Shown here: positions 28,558 to 35,467 of the stretch, in pieces
Position numbering within the stretch: the stretch's first letter is position 1
Layout of the letters: every line of letters starts with the position of its first letter
NCBI GenBank assembly: GCA_903870145.1
Contig: CAIQBO010000019.1
Coordinates: 1 to 44,274, forward strand
Reading direction: 5' to 3'
Source of the DNA: an uncultured Burkholderiales bacterium
GTDB lineage: Bacteria > Pseudomonadota > Gammaproteobacteria > Burkholderiales > Burkholderiaceae_C
Length of the DNA stretch: 44,274 nucleotides
Position numbers and translations under genes: made by a program
Notes under the pieces: model-generated
The model's input: only the letters and a program-made list of their open reading frames with translations
Database searches by the model: none
What the model was told of the DNA's origin: nothing

Positions 28558-29498
28558 TGCATGAAGTCCTGCAAAGCTTGCGCTGTTTGCTCGGGCAGTT
28601 CCTCTGGAATGAAGTGGCCTGAAGGCACAACATGGCCTTGCACGAGGCCCGCGCACTGCGCTTGCCACAAAGTCAGGGGCTCAAACATTTTGTGCACCAC
28701 ACCGCGCTCGCCCCACAAGACCATCAAGTCACAAACCACGCGTTCGCCCAAAGCTCGGCTTTCTCGGTCGTGTGCCAAATCAATGCCGGCACTGGCGCGG
28801 TAATCTTCACACGCTGTGTGGATGGCCACAGGCAAACCATCGGCCTGCTCAGGGGCCATGGTGAAGCAGCGCTCGTATTCGGCCAAAGCCTCAGGTTCAA
28901 TGAAGGTGGTGCCTTTTCCACCCCAGCCGCCCAGTTTGGCGTGCAAGTAGGCCAAGGCATTTCCTGCAATCATTTTCTCGGGCAAGGGGCTGGGTTGAAT
29001 CAAATGAAACCAATGGTAGTAAGCACGTGCAAAGGCCATGTCGGTGCGCTCATACATGTCCAAGGTGGGGGCAATGTCCAGCACGCACAATCGCTTGACG
29101 CGAGCCGCATGATCCAAGGCCAGCCGATGTGCAACACGGCCGCCCCGGTCGTGCCCGCACAAAAAGAATTGCGAGACTTCAAGCTGGTCTAGCAAACCCA
29201 CCACATCTTGCGCCATGGCGCGTTTGCTGTAGTTGCTGTGATCGGGCAAGCCTGGCGCGTGAGAGGAATCACCATAGCCACGCAAATCAGGTAAAACCAA
29301 TCGGTAATCGGCTTTGAGGATCTGCGCCACGCGCTGCCACATCACATGCGTTTGCGGAAAACCATGCAAGAGCACCAGCACCGGTTTGTCCAACTGCGCA
29401 GCCCATTGCGTCGAAATCCGCGCGCACACGGCCACGCCGTTCACACTGAACTGGCGCTTTTCGAAATCGTCAAACCAAATCGGCGCTTGCATTGGCAT
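28554..29498 (-). CDS. alpha/beta hydrolase of the fluoroacetate dehalogenase type
   Basis: Fluoroacetate dehalogenases break C-F or C-Cl bonds of haloacetates with an Asp nucleophile. In this 314-residue protein the residues known to matter in the Rhodopseudomonas enzyme FAcD are found in register: Asp117-Arg118 and Arg121 in GHDRGGRVAH, Asp141 (VLDIAPT), His162-Trp163 (YYHWF) of the halide pocket, Tyr233 (EDYRA) and His295 (PSGHFIPEE). HGFPQTHVMW supplies the oxyanion hole. Related hydrolases without dehalogenase activity (epoxide hydrolase type) exist. The start at 29498 (or 29492) overlaps the upstream ligase gene by 23-29 bp, making it the last gene of the 34.3-28.6 kb operon. Confidence 0.87.
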   Translation of the reverse strand: MPMQAPIWFDDFEKRQFSVNGVAVCARISTQWAAQLDKPVLVLLHGFPQTHVMWQRVAQILKADYRLVLPDLRGYGDSSHAPGLPDHSNYSKRAMAQDVVGLLDQLEVSQFFLCGHDRGGRVAHRLALDHAARVKRLCVLDIAPTLDMYERTDMAFARAYYHWFHLIQPSPLPEKMIAGNALAYLHAKLGGWGGKGTTFIEPEALAEYERCFTMAPEQADGLPVAIHTACEDYRASAGIDLAHDRESRALGERVVCDLMVLWGERGVVHKMFEPLTLWQAQCAGLVQGHVVPSGHFIPEELPEQTAQALQDFMH

Positions 29499-31113
29499 GA
29501 GTGGCCCCTTGAATCTGCATGAGTTGTTGCTGCAATACGGCTTTTTGAACTTTGCCCAAAGCGTTTTTGGGCAATGCGTCCACGATCACCACGCGTCTGG
29601 GCATTTTGAAACGAGCGATGTGACTCTGCAAGTAGGTTAACACGGACGCAGGCGTTAGGCCTTGTGCAGGGGCGTCAACACTAGGCACCAACACGGCCAC
29701 TGGCACCTCCCCCCAGTGCTCGTGGGCCATGCCCAATACGGCACATTCCAGCACACCTGGCATGGCCATCAAATGGTTTTCAATTTCAGCGGGGTAAATA
29801 TTCTCACCCCCCGAGATGATCATGTCCTTGTTGCGACCCACAATTTGCAAGCAACCGGTTTCATCTAACCAACCCAAATCACCGGTGTTAAACCACCCGT
29901 CATTCAAGCCTGTCTCATAGGCTTGCTCAGACTTTCCATGGGCTTGCCAATAGCCTTGCATCACATTGGGGCCGCGCACACACACTTCGCCCACCGTGCC
30001 GTGATCGCTTGTGACCGTGAGTTCTGAGGCCTCTGGCACAGCCTTCCCATCGACCATCACAGGCTGCAATTTCAACGCCAACTCCGGCTGCGGCCAGCCT
30101 GCAAATCCCGCGCGTTGCATGGCGTGCTCAAACGGCAGGACCACACTGACGGGCCCAGTTTCAGTGCAGCCATAGATTTGACCCACTGGCACGCCTCTCG
30201 CATGGAAAGCCTCCAAATACGAAGCGGGCAGCGTTGAAGAGCCAGCCATGATGCCGCGCAAACTTTGCAAATCGGCGTTAGGCCAATCGGCGTGGTCTAA
30301 AACAGCGCGCAGCGCTGCGGGCACCAGCAAAGACACACTCGGCCTTTGACTCAGCGGGCCCTGCGTGACCGCATGCAACCACGCACCCGCATCAAACCGG
30401 GGGTGCAAATGTACCGCGACACCACTGACCAGCGCAGGCAAGGTCTGAATGCACAAACCGCCTACATGAAACATCGGCAGTGTCGATAAAACTTGGTCAT
30501 CTTTTCGAAATTCATGCGCCGCATGACTGGCCCGCACATTGGCCAACAAACCAGCTTGCGTGTGCACAGCGCCTTTGGGCAAACCAGTCGTACCCGATGT
30601 GTAGACCAGTAAAACGGGTGCGTTCTGCGCGAGCGCAGGCAAAGCGAAGTCTTTGGAGGGTGGCGCTTGAATCAAGGCATCGAGCCCTGCACTTTGCCGC
30701 GCAATTGATTTCGAATGCGCCACCACCTCTTGCGCCAACCCTTTGTGCAAGGTGTCATGAATCAACAGCATGGGCTTGGCATCGGCCACAACTTGTGCCA
30801 ACTCGGCCGCGGCCAATCGATAATTCAAAGGCATGAAAATCGCGCCCAAGCGCGCGCACGCGATCAAGCAGGCACATTGCAAATCGTGGTTCAAACTCAA
30901 CCAAGCCACTCGGTCGCCTGCTTGCACACCCCAGCTTGCATGCAAATGGCCTGTCACGCGCTCCACGCGGTGCCAAAGTTCTTCAAAACTGATGTCTTCG
31001 GTCGCGCCTGGCATGCCAAAGCGAATGGCCAATGCATCAGGCTGCGCTTGCGCCCAATGCAAAAATCGCTGCGCAAGTTCAGAGCTTTCCGTGCGCTCCA
31101 TGCGAGTACTCAT
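29470..31113 (-). CDS. acyl-CoA ligase (AMP-forming)
   Basis: The protein activates a carboxylic acid to its CoA thioester through an acyl-adenylate. The P-loop-like motif YTSGTTGLPKGA is at ~171-182, IYGCTETGPVS is the A5 motif, WFNTGDLGWLDETG the A7 motif and LPKNALGKVQK the A10 motif with the catalytic lysine. The length is 547 residues. The ATG at 31113 overlaps the upstream flavoprotein stop as ATGA; an ATG four codons later is possible. It resembles medium/long-chain and OSB-CoA-type ligases more than the benzoate-CoA-type enzyme at 35.5-37.1 kb, so the substrate is likely an aliphatic or alicyclic acid from the same pathway. Confidence 0.9.
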   Translation of the reverse strand: MSTRMERTESSELAQRFLHWAQAQPDALAIRFGMPGATEDISFEELWHRVERVTGHLHASWGVQAGDRVAWLSLNHDLQCACLIACARLGAIFMPLNYRLAAAELAQVVADAKPMLLIHDTLHKGLAQEVVAHSKSIARQSAGLDALIQAPPSKDFALPALAQNAPVLLVYTSGTTGLPKGAVHTQAGLLANVRASHAAHEFRKDDQVLSTLPMFHVGGLCIQTLPALVSGVAVHLHPRFDAGAWLHAVTQGPLSQRPSVSLLVPAALRAVLDHADWPNADLQSLRGIMAGSSTLPASYLEAFHARGVPVGQIYGCTETGPVSVVLPFEHAMQRAGFAGWPQPELALKLQPVMVDGKAVPEASELTVTSDHGTVGEVCVRGPNVMQGYWQAHGKSEQAYETGLNDGWFNTGDLGWLDETGCLQIVGRNKDMIISGGENIYPAEIENHLMAMPGVLECAVLGMAHEHWGEVPVAVLVPSVDAPAQGLTPASVLTYLQSHIARFKMPRRVVIVDALPKNALGKVQKAVLQQQLMQIQGATHANASADLV

Positions 31114-32363
31114 TCGTCTTTCTCGCCCGCTTCATACAAGGTCTCGCGGCCCAAGCGGTCAAGGCACAATTCGGCAGTCCAAGGCAACATCAAAGAGCCG
31201 CAGCGCGCGTCGCGGTACAAACGCTCCAGCGGCAAAGACTTGAGCATCGATTGACCGCCGCATGTGCGAATGGCCAAGCGTGCAATGTCTTGGGCATTTT
31301 CCATGATGGTGTACTGGGCTGCATAGGCACGCAGGCGTGAAGATTTGGGTGGGTCAATTTTGGCGTCTTCAATCGCTCGCAAAAACAAATTGCGCGTTTG
31401 CTCGAGTTTGATGAACATCTCAGCCACCGCAATTTGTTTGGTGGCAAATTGGCGCCGCTTGACGGGCCCTGTACCCGGTATTTCACCGCGCAAATAGGCC
31501 ACAGTGAAGTCATACGCCGCTTGCGCAATGCCCATGTACGTGGGCGACAAGGTCATGAACATGTGCGGCCAGCGCGTGGCCGCTTGAAAATAAACACCTT
31601 GCGGCATCAAAGCAGCATCGTCTGGCACAAACACATCTTTGAACACCAAGTTGCGTGAGACGGTGGCCCGCATGCCCAAAGGATCCCAGTCGCCCTCCAC
31701 AATCAATCCTGATGCTGTGCGCGGCACTGCCAAATACAAAGTGTCGCGCCTGGACAAATCGGTATCTACTTTTTTCTCTGTGCACAACACGCCAAAATAA
31801 TCGGCCGCATCTGACAACGACGCAAAAATTTTCTTACCATTGATGCGCCAACCTCCATCGACTTTCACGGCCGTTGTTCCAAACGGTTGCGCGCCAGCGG
31901 CTGCAGCGCCCCCTTCAGAGAATGGCTGCGCATAAATCGCACCGTCTTTGACCACCTTGGCAAAATGTGCTTTTTGATGCACTCGGTGCAGTGCGCGTTG
32001 TTCGGGCGTCATCTCCAAGTCTTCAGACAACATGCCGCTCCACATCATGGTGCACACGTGCATGTTGAAAGTCAAAGCCGTGGCGCCGCACCAGCGGCCA
32101 ATTTCTGCCGAGACCATGGCGTAGGTGGCGTAATCAGCGCCTTGCCCGCCATGCACCTCTGGCACACACAAAGCCAACAAGCCGGCCTCGCGCATGTCAT
32201 CGTAGTTGGCATAGGGGAACTGCGCATCGCGATCGAGCTGCGCTGCGCGTGGTGCAAATTTATTTTTCCCCAACTTATACGCCAAACTCATCAAACGCTT
32301 TTGCTTGTCGCTCAAAGGATAGTCTTCACCGCATATGGGCATGTAGGGTTTGACAATGGTCAT
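31110..32363 (-). CDS. acyl-CoA dehydrogenase-like flavoprotein (non-canonical C-terminus)
   Basis: The 417-residue protein has the acyl-CoA dehydrogenase three-domain layout: N-terminal helices (GLLALCVPEVHGGQGADYAT), a beta domain (GGWRINGKKIFASLSDAADY, GDWDPLGMRATVSRNLVFKD) and C-terminal helices. Classical members carry the catalytic Glu in an IYEGT motif after the YRDAR arginine; here the stretch reads YRDARCGSLMLPWTAELC, so Leu-Pro replaces Glu-Gly. Some relatives with altered C-termini are flavin monooxygenases (DszC type) or act on unusual thioesters. It is coupled by ATGA overlaps to the hydrolase before it and the ligase after it. I am sure of the fold, not of the reaction. Confidence 0.85.
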   Translation of the reverse strand: MTIVKPYMPICGEDYPLSDKQKRLMSLAYKLGKNKFAPRAAQLDRDAQFPYANYDDMREAGLLALCVPEVHGGQGADYATYAMVSAEIGRWCGATALTFNMHVCTMMWSGMLSEDLEMTPEQRALHRVHQKAHFAKVVKDGAIYAQPFSEGGAAAAGAQPFGTTAVKVDGGWRINGKKIFASLSDAADYFGVLCTEKKVDTDLSRRDTLYLAVPRTASGLIVEGDWDPLGMRATVSRNLVFKDVFVPDDAALMPQGVYFQAATRWPHMFMTLSPTYMGIAQAAYDFTVAYLRGEIPGTGPVKRRQFATKQIAVAEMFIKLEQTRNLFLRAIEDAKIDPPKSSRLRAYAAQYTIMENAQDIARLAIRTCGGQSMLKSLPLERLYRDARCGSLMLPWTAELCLDRLGRETLYEAGEKDE

Positions 32364-33181
32364 TGCACTTTCCTGCTTAAAAAATTCAGCACAGCGGCAT
32401 GAAAAAGTTCGGGTTGTTCAAAACCCATCAAGTGGCCTGTGCCTGGCAAACTTTCAAACTCGGCATGGGGAATTTTTTCTGCCATGCGCCGCATCACTTC
32501 AGGCGGTGCAGTGCGGTCAACTTCACCGGCCAAGCACAAGGTGGGCACGCTCAAGCTGGGCAAGGCAGCTCGTTGCTCAAACGTGACCAAGGCTTTCAAG
32601 GCAGCGCGGTAGGTCTGTGCTGGCACGGCGGACATACAAGCATGCGCCAAGGCCAAGCCAGGCGGGTAATCTGCAGCCTTCGCACCCGCAGGCAATGCAC
32701 CAGGCGCCACCATGCCAGGAATCAAGCGATCAGCCACTTGCGCCATGCTTTGCCCCGCATCCAAAGGCGCCAAGCGTTGGGCCATGAACTGCTGCTGAAA
32801 CTCCCCGCTGTTGTTGCCAAACGCTGGGCTGCTGGCAGCCAGCACCAAAGCCGCAATTCGCTGGGGGCAATGCGTCCAAGCCTGCAAAGCCACCATGGCC
32901 CCCATGCTGTGCCCGATCAGCACAGCTTGCTGAACATGGGCGGCGTTCAACATGCTTTCCAAGGCTTGGGCCAAGATTGGAAAATCAAATGGTTCGCACA
33001 GCGCACTTTCGCCGTAACCCGGCATGTCCCAAGCCAACGCCCGATAGCCTTGCTTGGAAAAAAAAACCAAACTGGGTTGAAAGCCTTTTTTGCCACCGCC
33101 AATGCCGTGCAGAAATACCAAACTGATGGGCTCGTTGCTCGGGCCAGATTCGGCCCACGCTGGAATAGGAATATCAGTCAT
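32360..33181 (-). CDS. alpha/beta-fold hydrolase
   Basis: The 273-residue protein has the serine-hydrolase signature GHSMGAMV with Ser92, the oxyanion loop FLHGIGGGKKG, Asp in LAGEVDRTAPPE and His in GTGHLMGFEQP. The start at 33181 (MTDIPIPAWAESG) is chosen because the longer frame runs into the upstream NicX-like gene, which ends 16 bp earlier. In nicotinate degradation, nicX is accompanied by nicD, an alpha/beta hydrolase that deformylates the ring-cleavage product; this NicX-like/hydrolase pair copies that layout. Sequence alone does not show deformylase activity; C-C hydrolase, esterase and thioesterase are alternatives. Confidence 0.86.
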   Translation of the reverse strand: MTDIPIPAWAESGPSNEPISLVFLHGIGGGKKGFQPSLVFFSKQGYRALAWDMPGYGESALCEPFDFPILAQALESMLNAAHVQQAVLIGHSMGAMVALQAWTHCPQRIAALVLAASSPAFGNNSGEFQQQFMAQRLAPLDAGQSMAQVADRLIPGMVAPGALPAGAKAADYPPGLALAHACMSAVPAQTYRAALKALVTFEQRAALPSLSVPTLCLAGEVDRTAPPEVMRRMAEKIPHAEFESLPGTGHLMGFEQPELFHAAVLNFLSRKVQ

Positions 33182-33197
33182 ACGCACATCTGCCTGT

Positions 33198-34280
33198 TCA
33201 CGCTTGCGCTGCAAAAACATGAGGAACGATCTGCCCCTCTTCAATGACCAAGGTGTCGTCTAATCGAATGCTGCAGCCCCGCATCGGCAAATCAAAGTGG
33301 CCCAGCGTGTGGCGACCCGCCACTTCATTGGCACCGGTGGAATACAAAAAATTGCCTGCAAACGCGCGCAACTCAGTGCCGTTGCAATCGCGCTTGTCGT
33401 AAAAAGTCATGGCATCCCAACGCGCTGCCGGGTTCAAACCAAAGCCCACATGCGAGACCGCGCACGCGCCTTGATGTCCTTCTTGTTCGGTCCATGCTTG
33501 GTAGTAGCCGCGCATCATGTCGGCGTCCACACCTTGGCCGTCAATGCGCGTGATGCTGTCGTTTTCAACGGTCAACGAAATCGTATCGCGCACATAGCGT
33601 TTGAAAGTCAAGTTGACGTCGCCTGGGGCCATGACCAATTTGCCGTTGACGCTGCCTTGCGCCGGAAAAGCCAAGGCCAAACCCCCAGGCCAATGCGAGA
33701 CCATGCCCGGTTTGCTACAAAAACCCCAGACGCCGCCGACCACCGCGTCCTGCAAATTGATCTCTAAATTTGTTCCCGCTTTGGACGAAACGTGCATGCG
33801 CTTGGCGCTGCGCAATTTTTTCATGGCCGTGCGCACCGTGGACTCCAGGGCCGGGTCTGGCTGCGTACGCTCTAAAATTTCAGGGTGCTCGTTGGAGATC
33901 ATCAAAAGGCGCGGCGCATGGCCATCAGCCCCTTTCAAAATCAAGGGCAACTCAGGCGCATGCAGCATGCCCTCCACCGTGCAGTCCACCACCATGCCCA
34001 CGCGCTGCAAGGCGGCCACCACGGGCGCTAAATTTTGCAGCGCATCGGTGGCCCCTGTGGAGCGAACCGGCGCAGGCCCAGTCAAGGGGGCTGAAGGCAA
34101 GCAAATTTCAAACGGCCGCGCGCCCAAGGCTTGCAAGGCCAAGCTGGCCAAGTCCACATTGATGCGCCGAGACTGCGTTTCACAGACAATGGCCACCACC
34201 TCACCGGGCTGAACTTTGCACAAAGCAAAGCTGCGCTCAAAGGCTGCCAACCATTTGTGTTCGATGCGCTCAATCAACAT
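33198..34280 (-). CDS. NicX-like (2,5-dihydroxypyridine dioxygenase / M29-like) metalloenzyme
   Basis: The 360-residue protein is related to NicX, the iron enzyme that opens the 2,5-dihydroxypyridine ring, and to M29-type leucyl aminopeptidases. Shared stretches are MHVSSKAGTNLEI, SHWPGGLALAFPAQGSVNG, APGDVNLTFKRYVRDTISL and AFAGNFLYSTGANE. The three iron ligands reported for P. putida NicX (two His and one Asp) have counterparts: His277 in SHVGFGLNP, and His328 and Asp330 in GHFDLPMRGCSIRLDD. The ATG at 34280 has AAAGGA 7 nt upstream. It is the first gene of a five-gene minus-strand operon and lies divergent from higB. No other nicotinate genes are present, so the substrate is probably not 2,5-dihydroxypyridine itself. 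Confidence 0.8.
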   Translation of the reverse strand: MLIERIEHKWLAAFERSFALCKVQPGEVVAIVCETQSRRINVDLASLALQALGARPFEICLPSAPLTGPAPVRSTGATDALQNLAPVVAALQRVGMVVDCTVEGMLHAPELPLILKGADGHAPRLLMISNEHPEILERTQPDPALESTVRTAMKKLRSAKRMHVSSKAGTNLEINLQDAVVGGVWGFCSKPGMVSHWPGGLALAFPAQGSVNGKLVMAPGDVNLTFKRYVRDTISLTVENDSITRIDGQGVDADMMRGYYQAWTEQEGHQGACAVSHVGFGLNPAARWDAMTFYDKRDCNGTELRAFAGNFLYSTGANEVAGRHTLGHFDLPMRGCSIRLDDTLVIEEGQIVPHVFAAQA

Positions 34281-34364
34281 GCGGGGTCCTTTTTTTCACC
34301 AAGCATCCATCTATTTGTCACTCACAAAAGTAAATCGTTGCAAGGGACTCACCTGAAATTCTGC

Positions 34365-34387
34365 AGTGTATCGTGAAATGATACACT
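34365..34387. promoter_or_regulatory. palindromic operator candidate at the higB start
   Basis: AGTGTATC (34365-34372) and GATACACT (34380-34387) are perfect 8-bp inverted arms around GTGAAAT. The palindrome ends 1 nt before the higB ATG, leaving no room for a ribosome-binding site. HigA antitoxins repress their own operon through such palindromes. It could also affect the divergent NicX-like operon, whose start is 84 bp away. Confidence 0.65.
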
Positions 34388-34388
34388 C

Positions 34389-34674
34389 ATGATCAAAAGT
34401 TTTAAGCATAAAGGTTTAGAAACCTTCTTCGAGTCTGCGAATTATGCAGGCATCAACCCTGCACATGCCAGTAAGTTAAAGCACCAATTGGCTCAACTGA
34501 ATCAAGCCACACAAGCAATCCACATGAAAATTCCAGGTTGGAATTTACACCTTTTGTCAGGTACCGTTGCCGGCCATTGGTCAGTTTGGGTCAATGGCAA
34601 CTGGCAATTGGCGTTTGACATTTGCATTTGAAGGCAAAAATGCAATTCTGGTGAATTATCAAGACTACCACTGA
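34389..34674 (+). pseudogene. higB: higB-like RelE-family toxin gene, frameshifted
   Basis: The start (MIKSFKHKGLETFFESANYA) and the centre (KIPGWNLHLLSGTVAGHWSV) are those of HigB, a ribosome-dependent mRNA endonuclease. After VNGNW the frame is broken: GGCAACT (34596-34602) is followed by a near-copy GGCAATT (34603-34609). Removing these 7 bases restores the family sequence RLTFAFEGKNAILVNYQDYH and the normal stop at 34672-34674. As it stands the product ends after 80 residues with DICI and lacks the C-terminal DYH, whose His is catalytic in HigB of Proteus. The toxin is therefore probably dead, unless the duplication is a sequencing error or slippage restores it. Confidence 0.85.
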
Positions 34675-34685
34675 GAAAAATACCC

Positions 34686-35063
34686 ATGGCCCAAATGCAC
34701 AACCCCCCTCATCCCGGCCAAGCTTTGCTTGAAGACGTGTTGCCAGCTCTTGGCATTTCCATCACTGCAGCCGCACTTCAACTGGGCGTTTCACGCGTTC
34801 AACTTTCTCGCGTTCTTCACGGGCACGCACCCATCACAACGCAACTTGCACTTCGGCTAGAGCGCTGGCTTTGCGGTGCTTCAGCAGATGTTTGGCTCAG
34901 TATGCAATTGGCTTATGACATTTGGCAGGCGCGGCAAGAATTGAGTTTTATAAAAATCAAACCCGCCAAAATCCCACCTCACATTCATCTGCCATTTCAA
35001 GGCAAAACAGCTGTCACTTCAATTTCAACCAAAGCGCGCTCTTCCACCAAATCGGCCACTTGA
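34686..35063 (+). CDS. higA: HigA-like antitoxin with extended C-terminus
   Basis: The first ~85 residues are a standard HigA: MHNPPHPGQALLEDVLPALG, an XRE-type helix-turn-helix (TAAALQLGVSRVQLSRVLHG) and LRLERWLCGASADVWLSMQL. HigA usually ends near residue 95-105; this frame continues to 125 with a tail (PHIHLPFQGKTAVTSISTKA) that reads antisense over the last 67 bp of the convergent ridA-like gene. So the native stop was probably lost or displaced. With the toxin broken, the antitoxin may persist only as a self-repressing DNA-binding protein. Confidence 0.82.
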   Translation: MAQMHNPPHPGQALLEDVLPALGISITAAALQLGVSRVQLSRVLHGHAPITTQLALRLERWLCGASADVWLSMQLAYDIWQARQELSFIKIKPAKIPPHIHLPFQGKTAVTSISTKARSSTKSAT

Positions 35064-35398
35064 ATCAAGGTCATAGCGGGGTAATTTTTACCCAAAATTT
35101 CTTGATACACCTTGCCCAATTCACGTCCGCGCTCCAAGTATTCGCGCTTGTCTTTCACATACCATGTCATGCGCGCCATGTGCTCCGGGCCTGCGCCCGC
35201 ACAGCCCAGTGTGGCCACAATGTTTTGCATGGCTTGGCGGCATTGCCCAATGAAGTCGTCTGTTTCAAATTGGCATTGCGCGTTCCAGCCGATCATGCCA
35301 GCCACAAATATGATTTCCCCTTTGGCGCTGATGCCGTTGGCATAGCCTTTGGCAGGCGCCCAAGCTTCGGGTTGTAAAACTTTCCACATCTGCTTCAC
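34997..35398 (-). CDS. RidA/YjgF-family protein lacking the deaminase arginine
   Basis: RidA proteins hydrolyse reactive enamines and imines to ketones and ammonia. This 133-residue protein has the fold and trimer motifs (FVAGMIGWNAQCQF, QAMQNIVATLGCAGAGPEHM, TLIQVADLVEERALVEIEV). In canonical RidA the substrate carboxylate is held by Arg105 in PPARSTVQV; here the position reads YPAMTLIQV, so the Arg is Met. It thus belongs to a divergent Rid group of uncertain activity. It lies 69 bp after the CoA-ligase gene on the same strand and is probably the last gene of the MarR-linked operon. It could act on an amino-enone CoA intermediate, where a carboxylate-binding Arg is not needed. Confidence 0.87.
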   Translation of the reverse strand: MKQMWKVLQPEAWAPAKGYANGISAKGEIIFVAGMIGWNAQCQFETDDFIGQCRQAMQNIVATLGCAGAGPEHMARMTWYVKDKREYLERGRELGKVYQEILGKNYPAMTLIQVADLVEERALVEIEVTAVLP

Positions 35399-35467
35399 TC
35401 CAAATTTTAAAAATCAAACACTCGACAAGCAAGCACTGCACACAACTTCAAACTCGCAAGCATGCGT

